Shown piece by piece: positions 16,691 to 26,260 of a stretch of 40,123 nt of DNA (position 1 is the first letter of the stretch; the number at the start of each line of letters is the position of its first letter). The stretch is from positions 364,412 to 404,534 of the forward strand of contig NZ_SZNH01000001.1 in the NCBI RefSeq assembly GCF_005869855.1, in the 5' to 3' direction. The position numbers and the translations under genes were made by a program. This DNA is from Nostoc sp. PA-18-2419 (lineage in GTDB: Bacteria > Cyanobacteriota > Cyanobacteriia > Cyanobacteriales > Nostocaceae). A model generated the notes under the pieces. That model was not told the origin of the DNA. It made no database searches and saw only the letters and a list, made by a program, of their open reading frames with translations.

Positions 16691-17962
16691 ATGGATAAAC
16701 GGTTTTTTAACATTTTTGGGCTAACCGAAGAACAAGCGATCGCCATTATCGATACACCTTTAGAAGAACTCGAAGATGCTTCTGATAAATACATTGCGGT
16801 TTCGCATTTAATTAATTTTCCCACAGAACAATCGATCGCAGCTTTGGTACGGGCGATTGAAACCAGTAACCCGGCTGATTTAGACCACCGCATTGTCCGA
16901 CGCAAGGCTGTGGAAAGTCTCGGACGATTGCAGGCCGAATCAGCTTTACCTGTAATTCGCCAGTGCCTTCAAGATGATGATATTTATACTGTAGAAAATA
17001 CTGTTTGGGCAATTGGTGAAATCGGCACTAAAGACCCGAAAATTTTAGAAGAAGTGGCACAATTACTTGATAAACCAGGTCAAATTTATCGGGTAATTAT
17101 TCATACGTTGGCACATGCTAATTATCAACCATCCTTAGAACGTGTGCGTAAATTCACGCAAGTTGAGGACGAACCTACCCGTAGTGCAGCCCTCGCTACA
17201 GTTTGTCGGTTTACGGGTGACTATTCCCAAATAACTGAGGTAATGGCGTTGTTGCAGAGTCCGAATGTAAATGCACGACGCGGGTGTATTCAAGATTTAA
17301 TTGATTCGCGCTATTATAAAGCCATTCCAGAAATCGCCCGTTGTCCTGTATCTTTGGTATTCCGATTGCGAGCATTGCGGATGCTTTTAGATGCAGGCGT
17401 CCCATCTGGTGAAATTACGTTTGCAGAAGTTCAACCTCACTTAGAACAAGTTTTGTATGATCGCCCCAATGACATTGATTTAGTACATGAATACGATGTG
17501 ACGCCTGTATTGAATTTTGTGATTGAGGAACTCTATCAAACTGATTTTGGACGATGCTATTTAGCAACAAAAACCTTACTAGATATTTATCCCCAGGAAG
17601 CGCCAGCAGCACTTTTAGCAACTTATGCAGATAAAGCATATAACGATTATGGCGGTCACTATCATGTGATGAAACTTTTGGGCTGGCTAAAATATGCTCC
17701 TGCTTATGATTTGTTAATAGAAAATTTGCACAATCGCGAACCCCAATTTCAGAAATCTCGCGGTGCTTGTGCGATCGCTCTTGGTGAATTGGGTAATTCC
17801 CAAGCAATTCCCGAACTCAAAAATTGTCTAAATTCGCGAATTTGGGATTTGAAATATACTTGTTTATTGGCACTAGACCGCTTAGGAGATTCCTCTGGTC
17901 AGGAAATTTGCGCTCAGGACGCTGACTGGTTAATTAGAGCTAAAGTACAGAGTAGTAAATAA
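16691..17962 (+). CDS. cpeY: HEAT-repeat phycobilin lyase, CpeY-like
   Basis: 423 residues built of HEAT/PBS-lyase repeats (IVRRKAVESLGRLQAESALPVI, YTVENTVWAIGEIGTKDPKI, AALATVCRFTGDYSQ, SRGACAIALGELGNSQAIPEL). The family attaches phycobilins to phycobiliprotein cysteines or removes them (CpcE/PecE/CpeY). The N-terminus MDKRFFNIFGLTEEQAIAIID and overall length match my memory of CpeY, which attaches phycoerythrobilin to phycoerythrin alpha. Usual partners (cpeZ, cpeBA) are not in the window, so the gene stands alone. A different member of the family is possible; the family itself is clear. A hairpin lies 55 bases after the stop. Confidence 0.75.
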   Translation: MDKRFFNIFGLTEEQAIAIIDTPLEELEDASDKYIAVSHLINFPTEQSIAALVRAIETSNPADLDHRIVRRKAVESLGRLQAESALPVIRQCLQDDDIYTVENTVWAIGEIGTKDPKILEEVAQLLDKPGQIYRVIIHTLAHANYQPSLERVRKFTQVEDEPTRSAALATVCRFTGDYSQITEVMALLQSPNVNARRGCIQDLIDSRYYKAIPEIARCPVSLVFRLRALRMLLDAGVPSGEITFAEVQPHLEQVLYDRPNDIDLVHEYDVTPVLNFVIEELYQTDFGRCYLATKTLLDIYPQEAPAALLATYADKAYNDYGGHYHVMKLLGWLKYAPAYDLLIENLHNREPQFQKSRGACAIALGELGNSQAIPELKNCLNSRIWDLKYTCLLALDRLGDSSGQEICAQDADWLIRAKVQSSK

Positions 17963-18016
17963 TTAGAAGTTAGGAGTTTTTAATTCCTATATCCAACGAA
18001 ATTGGTGAATTGAACA

Positions 18017-18038
18017 GCGGAGCCTTAAAAAGCTCCGC
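18017..18038 (+). terminator. GC-rich hairpin after the cpeY-like gene
   Basis: GCGGAGC (18017-18023) and GCTCCGC (18032-18038) form a perfect 7-bp stem with loop CTTAAAAA. No T tract follows, so it may act as a terminator only in combination with other factors or as an RNA-stability element. Confidence 0.5.
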
Positions 18039-18142
18039 CAAGGCATCAAAATTCAAAATTATAATAGGCTCTATGCCTAGCTTTGAAATTTAGAGAGTAG
18101 ACCTCTTGCAAAAGTCAATTCAGGTAAATTCATCTTAATGTT

Positions 18143-19066
18143 TTAGTTCAGAAAATCTTTAGTTAGTCTAACTATAAAATCTCCATCGATATAATTTGAA
18201 GTATAATCAGGCGTTAATGGTAAATTTTCATCCGATTTTAGTACTAAAATAACCCTAAAAAAGCATTTGCCTATACTAGTATCATTGCGTTCAAGCTTCA
18301 CATCAGTAATTTCGTTCAAAGAATATTGAAAAACTGTTTATCCTAACGTTCCAAACCACCTATAACGACTAATTTTTACTATATTTGCTTCTTTATCAAA
18401 ATTACAAGTGATAAATAAACCTGGTGACGCTATTAGCAACGCTAATATTCCACAGAATACAGTAATTATGACAGCAATGTAACCCAGAAAAGTGTCATCA
18501 AGTATAACCGCTAAATTGTTCTCTGTAGGGTTTTTTAAAAATTTATTAATTTTTAATACTATTGATTGTAATTCTTCAAGCTTAAACTTTGGGTATCCTC
18601 CGCGTGAAAAAGAAAAACTATCTTTATCAGTTAGTAGTAAAATTTTATATGAGTATAGAGGTTTAACTTGACTATCCGTTTGCATCTCTGTTTCCACTTT
18701 AGCCTCTAGTAACTCAGAAACTAGCACTTCACTTTTTTGGTTACCAAACCAATAGTTTTCTGTTAACTTACACATTACTGTTAGAGTATTTTCTCCCGTA
18801 CTTAAATCAATATTTGAAATAGATATATTGTTTGAAGAACAATTACAAACAAGTTGTGTAATAGGTGTAAATACAATACTTGCAAAGAGAAACAGAACAA
18901 AAAATTGACTAAGCAATAGTCCCATAGCTAAAAATACTTTTGGCCGAATAACAAAACTAAATTTAGCTGATGTTTGCTCTGAGACTTTTAAAGGATTAGC
19001 TAAAGTCAAGTAACATCCTGTTCCTAAGTTAATTAGTAGTAGGATAGCTTTTAATAAAAAACTCAT
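18143..19066 (-). pseudogene. Membrane protein gene interrupted by one in-frame stop
   Basis: The frame from the ATG at 19066 encodes 242 residues and meets TAA at 18338-18340. The same frame then continues 64 sensible codons (TVFQYSLNEITDVKLERN...GDFIVRLTKDFLN) to a TAA at 18143. The junction reads SRYRWFGTLG*TVFQYSLNEITDV, so one codon changed to a stop (for instance AAA to TAA) explains it. The protein has hydrophobic segments at about 1-22, 45-68 and 193-220, with an extracytoplasmic-looking part between the last two. I do not recognise the family. The first product alone might still be made. Confidence 0.7.
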
Positions 19067-19132
19067 TTTCTTTATAGCTCCAGAACCGCTTTATCAGATA
19101 GAAATATTACGCTTAGCATTTCCTAGTCTGTT

Positions 19133-21844
19133 TTAAATTGGAATTTGAATCCAAAATTCTGTACCTTGTCCTGGTTCTGATATACACTTGAGAATCCCAC
19201 CATGTTTTTCGACTACAATTTGATAACTAATTGACAATCCTAGCCCTGTTCCTTTACCAACAGGTTTTGTGGTGAAAAATGGATCGAATAACCGCGTTCT
19301 GACTTCTTCTGCAATTCCGGCTCCATTATCAATAATCCGAATCACAACAAAGTTATTGTCTAAAATTTCCGTGCGAATTCTAATCTGCGGTTTTTCTATT
19401 GTATTTGCATTTGATTTTGACTCTTCTAATGCATCGATCGCATTAGTCAAAATGTTCATAAATACTTGATTAAGCTGTCCTACATAGCAGTCGATTAAGG
19501 GCAAATTACCATATTCTTTAACGATAGATATATCCAGCCCTATTCCATTATTTTTCCAGCGGTGATGCAAAATTAATAAAGTATTGTCAATTCCTTCATG
19601 GATATCAACTTGTTTTTTCTCAGCTTCATCATGGCGGGAAAAATTTCGTAACCCCAAAACTATCTCACGGATACGATTAGTACCCATTTTCATGGAAGAC
19701 AAAAGTTTAGAAAGGTCGCTGGTAATAAATTCTAAATCTATTTTCTCAGCAAAATCTTGAATTTCTGTATTGGGCTGAGGATAGTATTGTTTATAGAGGT
19801 GCAAGAGAGTTAGTAACTCTTGAAAATATTCATGAGCATAAGCTAAATTACCATGAATAAAATTCACTGGATTGTTGATTTCATGAGCAACTCCAGCTAC
19901 CAATTGTCCCAAACTAGACATTTTTTCATGTTGGATCAGTTGAGATTGAGTTTGCTGCAACTGATACAAAGTTGCGGTGAGTTTTTCGGCTTGAGTTTGG
20001 GCGGCTAAAGTAGCAGAACGACTTTGCGTATAAAGTTGTGCGTGATCGATAGCGATTGCTAATTGGTCGCAAACAGCTTGTAGCAGGCTAATTTCACTGT
20101 TACTCCAAAAGCGATCGCCACTATAATGACTGCAAACAATTGCTCCAATTTCCCCAGAATTACTCTTAACCGGTAGCACTAGTTGAGCTGTAATACCATC
20201 ATTCAAAAGCTCTTGCACATTATCAAGATGCGATTTACTATTAACATCGTCGATGCAAATTAGCTCTTGAGAAAGAAGTATTTTAGTCAAACAAGTACTT
20301 TTTTGCGGTGGAATAGTACCTAACATCGTTGGTAAGTTAGGGTAGTTGGGGTTTCGTGCTTCAGAGGTGATATTCAGGCTTGGCTCAGATGGGTGCGGTG
20401 AATAAGAAATAAAGTAACAACGGTCAATTTGTAAGAAGCTGCGAATTTCATTAACAGCAGTTTCAAGAATGATATCTAAGTCAAGAGAACTACGGATTTG
20501 ACTAGCCAAACGCAGTAATAATGCTTCCCGACGGCTGAGAAGTTCTTCTCTAGCCCAAATCCGGTCAATAGCTACAGCAATATTATTCGCAATCCAATTT
20601 AACAAGTTATGAGTTGGTTCGCTAAATAATTCTTCACTAAATAAAGCGATTATCCCGATTAATTGCTGCTCTACTATTAAAGGATAGGCAGAAAAACGAA
20701 AAATAGAAGATGGAGAATTGAGTAGTAATTCTGAACGTTCAGTTGCAAATTCTTGGTTGAAAATGGCTTGATGATTTTGAGTCATTAAGCCAACAATATT
20801 ATTGGCTAAAACCATGTGATTTGGAAAATCTTGGCTATTGCTCAAAGCACTACAAGTAACATCTGTGCATTGAACGCCAGCTTGTAATTCTAGCTGGTTT
20901 GTTTGTCGCTCAAAAGTCCAGATACAAACAAAAGCGATTTTTAAATATTGTGAAATAGTATTTGTACAGTTTTGTAAAATTTCTGCCAGCGTCCCACTTT
21001 GAGATAATGCTAAACTGACTTCTGCACTCAAAAGAGATAAGCGCGATCGCTCCAATAAAGCTAACTCTGAAAGCTTGCGCTGTGTAATATCAGTACGAAT
21101 TGCTACATACTGATAAGGCTTTCCATCAGAGTCTAACATTGGGGTAATTAAAGTATCGACCCAATAAAAAGTCTCATCTTTGGCTTTATTTTTGATTTCT
21201 CCTTTCCAAATTTTGCCTTTGCTAATAGTTTTCCACAAATTATCAAAAAATTCTTTTGTATGATGACCAGAATTAATAATTCGATGGTCTTGTCCTAAAA
21301 GTTCTTCTCTAGAATATTTAGAAACTTCACAAAATTGGTCATTAGCATAGGTGATTCTGCCTGTTTTATCAGTAATAGCTACTAGGGAGTGAGCATTCAA
21401 GGCAAATTTAAAAGCTTCTAATTCTCGGATACTTCTTTGTAGAGCGATTTCATTCTCTTTATTAGGAGTAATATCACGAGCTACTGCATAAATTAACTTT
21501 TCTTCTATGAAGCCTGTTGCATTCCATGACAGCCATTTATAGCCACCATCCTGACAAAGATAACGGTTTTCAAAGGCAATAAAATCTACAGATTGGGTAA
21601 TTTTTTGAGCTACTTGAATAGTTGATTCACGGTCTTCAGGGTGAACAAATTCGATAAAGGGTTTAGCGACTAATTCCTCATTTGACCAACCTAGCATTTT
21701 TGTCCATACTGGATTTAAATACTTAAAATAACCATCAAAATTAGCAATACAGAGTAAATCTATAGAAAGTGAGAAAAATCGAGAATATTTTCCTTCCAAT
21801 TGTTGGAACTTGGATTGAGCTAATTTCATCAGTTTTTCGGGCAT
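19133..21844 (-). CDS. PAS-PAS-GAF-GAF sensor histidine kinase
   Basis: 903 residues, soluble. Order: PAS (about 18-130, IANFDGYFKYLNPVWTKMLGW), PAS with PAC (about 140-255, ITDKTGRITYANDQFCEVSKYS), GAF (about 285-420), GAF (about 450-610), then HisKA (SSLGQLVAGVAHEINNPVNF, phospho-acceptor His654) and HATPase (N box NILTNAIDALEES, G1 DNGAGI, G2 GKGTGLGLSISYQIV). The GAF domains lack an evident bilin-binding DxCF or CH pair, so they probably sense small ligands or redox state. No receiver or response regulator gene is adjacent, so the partner is unknown (orphan kinase). The small membrane pseudogene sits 66 bases downstream. Confidence 0.93.
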   Translation of the reverse strand: MPEKLMKLAQSKFQQLEGKYSRFFSLSIDLLCIANFDGYFKYLNPVWTKMLGWSNEELVAKPFIEFVHPEDRESTIQVAQKITQSVDFIAFENRYLCQDGGYKWLSWNATGFIEEKLIYAVARDITPNKENEIALQRSIRELEAFKFALNAHSLVAITDKTGRITYANDQFCEVSKYSREELLGQDHRIINSGHHTKEFFDNLWKTISKGKIWKGEIKNKAKDETFYWVDTLITPMLDSDGKPYQYVAIRTDITQRKLSELALLERSRLSLLSAEVSLALSQSGTLAEILQNCTNTISQYLKIAFVCIWTFERQTNQLELQAGVQCTDVTCSALSNSQDFPNHMVLANNIVGLMTQNHQAIFNQEFATERSELLLNSPSSIFRFSAYPLIVEQQLIGIIALFSEELFSEPTHNLLNWIANNIAVAIDRIWAREELLSRREALLLRLASQIRSSLDLDIILETAVNEIRSFLQIDRCYFISYSPHPSEPSLNITSEARNPNYPNLPTMLGTIPPQKSTCLTKILLSQELICIDDVNSKSHLDNVQELLNDGITAQLVLPVKSNSGEIGAIVCSHYSGDRFWSNSEISLLQAVCDQLAIAIDHAQLYTQSRSATLAAQTQAEKLTATLYQLQQTQSQLIQHEKMSSLGQLVAGVAHEINNPVNFIHGNLAYAHEYFQELLTLLHLYKQYYPQPNTEIQDFAEKIDLEFITSDLSKLLSSMKMGTNRIREIVLGLRNFSRHDEAEKKQVDIHEGIDNTLLILHHRWKNNGIGLDISIVKEYGNLPLIDCYVGQLNQVFMNILTNAIDALEESKSNANTIEKPQIRIRTEILDNNFVVIRIIDNGAGIAEEVRTRLFDPFFTTKPVGKGTGLGLSISYQIVVEKHGGILKCISEPGQGTEFWIQIPI

Positions 21845-22365
21845 AAAGCTTATTTAATATTTGTTAAATAAGTTAATACGTTTTTCACAAATCAAATAAC
21901 CATCCTCGTGGAATATTGTCGAGTTAGAGGCTATCTAACTTTTATTCCCATGAGGACTGTTTAACATGTAAATAAACACGTAATTAACTTTATATTAGAG
22001 GTAAAAATATAGCTTTTTTATAATGAGTAAACTAGCTTGCTGTTCACTCAATCCTCTGTTAAATATAGATTTCCCTAAAAAAAAGATAAAGTAAACATTG
22101 TTATTTTATCTTTAAGATAAGAAGTATTATTTTACGTAAACGAAACTAATAAAACTTTACAAAAAACTTCAGCATAAATTAAGTTGCTTGAAAAAGTATT
22201 TGAGAGTTTTGAGCCTCTATTTCAGTTTTTGTAAGATTTTCAGCTCAATACTTTCTAGAATTTTCTGACTTTATATTTGCAAAAACCACTAAGTATCAGT
22301 TTTGTGCGATGATAACGGTTGCAAATAAAATTAAATCTGTATGCTAAAAATAAGGCGCAATCTAT
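21845..22365. other. Intergenic region without a gene
   Basis: About 520 bases of AT-rich DNA between divergently placed genes; promoters for the histidine kinase (leftward) and the NlpC/P60-like gene (rightward) must lie here. I find no repeat, hairpin or protein-like frame worth naming. Confidence 0.5.
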
Positions 22366-23097
22366 ATGCTATTACCAAGACGAATCTTTTTAGCCTGGAT
22401 TTTGGGTGGCACAGCTGGAATAACTTTATCTTTGAGCCAAAAAGTACAAGCTGTTAAACAGCCACAACATCTGAAAGATGCATTGATATTATTGAGCGGG
22501 TTACATCCGAAAAATAACAAATATCAACACGAACCTACACTCGTTAATTGGAAAGGATTTTCAGGAGCTAAAGATTATATCTCGAAAGCAGATTGCAGTG
22601 GATTTATCAATAAGCTATTGTCCCATAGTTATGGCTGGACACCAGAATTTTTTCAACAATGGATGAATACACAACGTCCTTTAGCCGAAAACTATTACAA
22701 TAGTATTATTAATCAAAATCGCTTTCAACAAATTATTAAGTTAGAACAAATTAAGGCTGGAGATATTATTGCGATTAAGTATCCAGAAGGTGAAGACAAT
22801 ACTGGACACGTTTTATTAGTTGCAGAACTTGTAACAGAAAAACTGTTTTCAAAGCCCCTTGTGCCAAAAACTAGACAGTGGTCAATAAAAGTCATCGATC
22901 AAAGTCGGTCAGGACATGGTAAAACTGACACGCGCCGTCAAGTAGATGGTTCGTTTCATGGCGGTTTAGGACAAGGAGTACTGAGATTGTACTCTAATCA
23001 AGCTCAAGAAATTGTCGGATACACTTGGAGTACTTTTGCTAACTCTCAATACTACTCTTGTGATGAGCGACATCTTGCGATTGGTCGCTTGAATTAG
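22366..23097 (+). CDS. Secreted NlpC/P60-like (papain-fold) protein
   Basis: 243 residues. The N-terminus MLLPRRIFLAWILGGTAGITLSLSQKVQA is an export signal (an RR precedes the hydrophobic stretch, cleavage near AVK). DCSGF places the nucleophile at Cys77, and TGHVLLVAE puts the catalytic His at 148, the order seen in NlpC/P60 and CHAP amidases that cut peptidoglycan peptides. The region between is unusual in length, and the C-terminus (GGLGQGVLRLY, ERHLAIGRLN) is like other cyanobacterial hypothetical exported proteins. Action on the cell wall is inferred from the fold. It is followed by a convergent gene. Confidence 0.72.
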   Translation: MLLPRRIFLAWILGGTAGITLSLSQKVQAVKQPQHLKDALILLSGLHPKNNKYQHEPTLVNWKGFSGAKDYISKADCSGFINKLLSHSYGWTPEFFQQWMNTQRPLAENYYNSIINQNRFQQIIKLEQIKAGDIIAIKYPEGEDNTGHVLLVAELVTEKLFSKPLVPKTRQWSIKVIDQSRSGHGKTDTRRQVDGSFHGGLGQGVLRLYSNQAQEIVGYTWSTFANSQYYSCDERHLAIGRLN

Positions 23098-23112
23098 TTA
23101 ATTTTGCACTTT

Positions 23113-23131
23113 AGTTTTAATCATTAAAACT
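23113..23131. terminator. AT-rich palindrome between convergent genes
   Basis: AGTTTTAAT-C-ATTAAAACT is a perfect 9-bp inverted repeat between the stop codons of two converging genes. It may act as a weak bidirectional terminator; low GC content makes this uncertain. Confidence 0.3.
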
Positions 23132-23171
23132 TTGGGTACCTCTCAGCTAGCCAGCACTTTTAAAACATCTT

Positions 23172-24347
23172 TTAAGCAATACTTCCTCGCTTTCTAGCTT
23201 CTTTGTAGGAAGTTCCGACATTTTTCAAACCAGCTTTAATCATTTGTTGTTCCAAGAGGGCAAAGAAACGCGCTTTATCTCCACCTTTTACTACTGCTTG
23301 ATTATGGGCTTCAGCGATCGCCACTGGATATCCGTATCCTTTTTGTACTTGTGCTAACATCAATCCCAATGCTTGGTCTAACATAGTTGTATTTTGGGCT
23401 ACCCATGAGGGAACTTCAATCCGGGCAATTTCGGTGCCAACGTGGACATAACAAAAGTAAATAGTTTGGTCGCCGTAGAGTTCAAGAATCGGATTATTAC
23501 TGCGCCATAAGGTACTGCGTTGTCCTGGTTTGAGTCGGGTTGTCCAAAGGGAAGTATCTCGTAGCTGTTCAAAAACTTTACAAGGTACTTTTTCTAGCTG
23601 ATTTGGACAATAACTTTTACAGTCTGGTACTGAATGGGGACAAGCCAACAAACGTAAAAAATTCATACCTTCGATGCTGCGGGAGGCGCTAAGATACCCC
23701 ATCAAAGGAATTTGAGCATCACGCATTTGCTGCCAAGCTTCTAGGATCGGGGGTAAAATGCGATCGCGTGCATCCATCGGCAATTTTTCTAAAAACCAGT
23801 AAATTAAAGAACCATCTACCATTGCCAGTGCTGGTGCTTCTGCTTTGGCTGCACAAGCTAATTCGGCTAAAACCGTTGTTTCTGAAGCAGTACGGCGAAA
23901 ACTCATCCATTCCTCGATTTTAATTCCCCATTGCTGAGACATGTATAAATCTTCTCGGTGATAAAATACCTCTGGCAAACTATCGAGTAGGGGATGGCGG
24001 TTTTGTCCGTAATGCAAGACAACTCTGCCGATATTTAATAGATAACAGTAAGCAATTTCATGGTGGTTGGGGGCAATTTGGGAACCATCGGTAGCAATGA
24101 CAGTATGAATTTTTGGCGGAACTGGGATATCAATGCAGGTTTCTAGCGGCTCAACTGGGGTAGCATTAGCAAAGAGAATGCGATCGCGCCATTTTTCTTG
24201 GCGATCAATTAAATCTTGTTGAGATTCGTAAGCATTTTTTAGATGTTGTTGTGCCAATTCTAAACGCTGGCGGCTAGCAACAGCTTCTAAAGAAAGATGC
24301 TGACTTAAGCCCTGCATTTGTCGCGCTAGTTTTGTTAGGTCAAGCAT
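23172..24347 (-). CDS. nurA: NurA domain nuclease-like protein
   Basis: 391 residues. The NurA family comprises 5'-3' nucleases that work with the HerA translocase in end resection in archaea; bacterial forms are less studied. Metal-binding acidic motifs are present: ATDGSQI with Asp87, MVDGSLI with Asp178, and a late EAHNQAVV segment. The N-terminal 60 residues are helical (LSLEAVASRQRLELAQQHLKNAYESQQDL). No herA-like ATPase is within the window. The ATG at 24347 is the natural start. DNA-repair function is inferred from the family. Confidence 0.85.
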   Translation of the reverse strand: MLDLTKLARQMQGLSQHLSLEAVASRQRLELAQQHLKNAYESQQDLIDRQEKWRDRILFANATPVEPLETCIDIPVPPKIHTVIATDGSQIAPNHHEIAYCYLLNIGRVVLHYGQNRHPLLDSLPEVFYHREDLYMSQQWGIKIEEWMSFRRTASETTVLAELACAAKAEAPALAMVDGSLIYWFLEKLPMDARDRILPPILEAWQQMRDAQIPLMGYLSASRSIEGMNFLRLLACPHSVPDCKSYCPNQLEKVPCKVFEQLRDTSLWTTRLKPGQRSTLWRSNNPILELYGDQTIYFCYVHVGTEIARIEVPSWVAQNTTMLDQALGLMLAQVQKGYGYPVAIAEAHNQAVVKGGDKARFFALLEQQMIKAGLKNVGTSYKEARKRGSIA

Positions 24348-24650
24348 AGATTTTTCAGTAATACTGTTTTTTACACCATTGGGGGTGTTTATCTTATATC
24401 AAGTTCGGCTAATTTCTTCCGATATGGTTGGTGTTGTTGGTAATTGGTAATAGGTGATTGCTAATTGGTAATTGCTAATTGGGAAAAAAGGAATAAATAA
24501 CTGACGATTACCCACTACCCATTACCCATTTCCATTACCGACCCTCACAGATATCATAAGTATTCAACCGGACATGATATTACCTGATGTTTCAATCTCA
24601 CGCAAATCTACAAAGATAAACTCTGCATCTAGGCGTGAGATTATCTTGGG
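24348..24650. repeat. Repeat-filled spacer with a solo MITE-end sequence
   Basis: TAATTGGTAAT-type units (about 24430-24482) and complementary ACCCATTACCC-type units (about 24510-24538) lie in opposite sense, so the RNA could fold back. At 24551-24582 ATATCATAAG...CCGGACATGATATTA repeats the end of the element that split the PIN gene. Confidence 0.6.
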
Positions 24651-25433
24651 TTAATACCAAGCACAAAAATCTTTAGCAAATTGAGACAGTGATATTAACT
24701 GAATTTGCCCATTGTTTTGAATAGCTTTCCTTTCTGCTTGCGTATTATACCCCCAGTCCGCAAGAAATAATTTCACATCCTTTAGATCTGTTTGCTGTTG
24801 GACTAACTGCAATGTCTTGAGTCTGTCTTCTACAAACCACAAGCTGACTGAATTTTCTGCTGTTTGAATTAATTCTCGCAGAATTTCGTATTTGGCACGC
24901 TTCACTTCTTTTCCAAATATGGCTGATGGTGGTAAATTCACTCCTTCTTGTTGCAATAATTGCTGCACAAAACGCCCCTCTTTAGTTGTGATAATGTATA
25001 ATTTAACTTCATTAGCAATAGTTGCTTTAATTTTTTCTACTACTCCCGGATAAAATCTATGCAGACTTAGCCAGCCGTCCAAATCTGTAGCAATCCATTC
25101 ATCCCGCAGATTATCTAGTTTTGCACTTATTTCTTTTGCCTGTACTTTATTGTCTGACAATATTTGAGGAGCAATAGTTACCCATTCATGAAGAATTTTT
25201 TCATCAGGAATTCCATCCATTAAGGCTTTGATTAAAACAGGCATTTCCCAACCCGTTTCAATTACAGGACGTAGGCGGTAGAATCTCAAAGCCAAATCAT
25301 CTGGTGGTGTGTCATCAGTAGGCGACCAAATCTGACAGTAGGTACGCCATGCTACCTCAAAATATTCAATTAGTCCGTCGCAAATCACTCCGTCAAAATC
25401 TAGGGCTAAAATCGTGGGACTAGTTGCTATCAT
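24651..25433 (-). CDS. HAD-superfamily hydrolase
   Basis: 260 residues from the ATG at 25433; a TTG 16 codons upstream (25481) is less likely. Motif I ILALDFDGVICDG supplies the nucleophile Asp12 and acid Asp14; motif II is probably LYIITTK, and motif III/IV K(R)AKYEILRELI...FVEDRLKTL. A helical cap (about 40-130) is of the phosphoglycolate-phosphatase type. Substrate unknown; a small phosphorylated metabolite is expected. No operon is apparent. Confidence 0.85.
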   Translation of the reverse strand: MIATSPTILALDFDGVICDGLIEYFEVAWRTYCQIWSPTDDTPPDDLALRFYRLRPVIETGWEMPVLIKALMDGIPDEKILHEWVTIAPQILSDNKVQAKEISAKLDNLRDEWIATDLDGWLSLHRFYPGVVEKIKATIANEVKLYIITTKEGRFVQQLLQQEGVNLPPSAIFGKEVKRAKYEILRELIQTAENSVSLWFVEDRLKTLQLVQQQTDLKDVKLFLADWGYNTQAERKAIQNNGQIQLISLSQFAKDFCAWY

Positions 25434-25571
25434 TGTCTTGAGGATTAAAAGTGCTGTTGTCAGATTAGCTGACAAATTCAAATTAAGCAGTAATTTTTGT
25501 GAATCTTTTGTAATTTATCACTTGCTGAAAAAATATAGTGGCATTGCTCACTCCGATCTGGTACTGCAAGG

Positions 25572-25697
25572 TTAACGAGGATCTATACTAGGTTTTTCAG
25601 CAACCAAACGAACTTTGTGATTGACTACTACAGCACTTGGTGGTGGTAAAAGCTGGACGAGGAACGATTCAACCTTGAGAGTCAAATTGAGATCCAT
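25572..25697 (-). CDS. Possible 41-residue protein
   Basis: ATG at 25697 to TAA at 25572 encodes MDLNLTLKVESFLVQLLPPP followed by SAVVVNHKVRLVAEKPSIDPR. Composition is protein-like and not from repeats, but there is no ribosome site and I recognise no family. It may be real or the tail of a decayed gene. Confidence 0.3.
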   Translation of the reverse strand: MDLNLTLKVESFLVQLLPPPSAVVVNHKVRLVAEKPSIDPR

Positions 25698-25753
25698 AAC
25701 AAGGACAATAGATTATAAATTGTACATGCAGCTTGATGTCAACAGAGGAGATT

Positions 25754-26260
25754 ATGCGATCGCAACACGAATCACAAGTTTTTTCTGCTGTAATTAAACA
25801 TTCAAAGATGGAAAAAGACTTTCTGCATGAAATGTCTAATAATTATCTTTTAACTACCACTTCTCTGGTTCCTAATATCTCCTGGGAAAATCTGCGGATT
25901 CCAGAGATGTTAATTCATGGAATGAAAATTATAGGTTTTCCTAATCTGCAAAAAGAGACATACGATAATTGGATTTCAATCAATGATCAACCTTCCTTTT
26001 TAATTCCATTGATTACAAATCCTCAAATCACTCTAATATCCAATAAACAGTCTGAGAAAATTATAAATGACTATGATTATAGGTGGTCTGTTATATATAC
26101 TTTGACTCGACCAGGATTATCTGTGGATTTTTCCCAGGCATTAATTCAGATAACCGCTCATTGTCCAGCAGGGCCACCCCAGTATGGGAGTTTGCTATAT
26201 TTAGAAAGAACTAACGAACAATGGGAAGTCAAGTCATCTTATGGACTGTACAATCAATAG
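25754..26260 (+). CDS. Hypothetical protein
   Basis: 168 residues from the ATG at 25754, chosen because GAGGAG lies directly upstream at ribosome-site spacing; ATG/TTG codons at 25733-25736 are in frame but have no such site. No signal peptide or membrane segment. Visible features are NYLLTTTSLVPNISWENLRIP, RPGLSVDFSQALIQITAHCPAGPPQYGSLLYLER and a C-terminal EVKSSYGLYNQ, suggesting a compact beta-rich domain. I do not recognise the family, and neighbours give no clue. Confidence 0.65.
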   Translation: MRSQHESQVFSAVIKHSKMEKDFLHEMSNNYLLTTTSLVPNISWENLRIPEMLIHGMKIIGFPNLQKETYDNWISINDQPSFLIPLITNPQITLISNKQSEKIINDYDYRWSVIYTLTRPGLSVDFSQALIQITAHCPAGPPQYGSLLYLERTNEQWEVKSSYGLYNQ

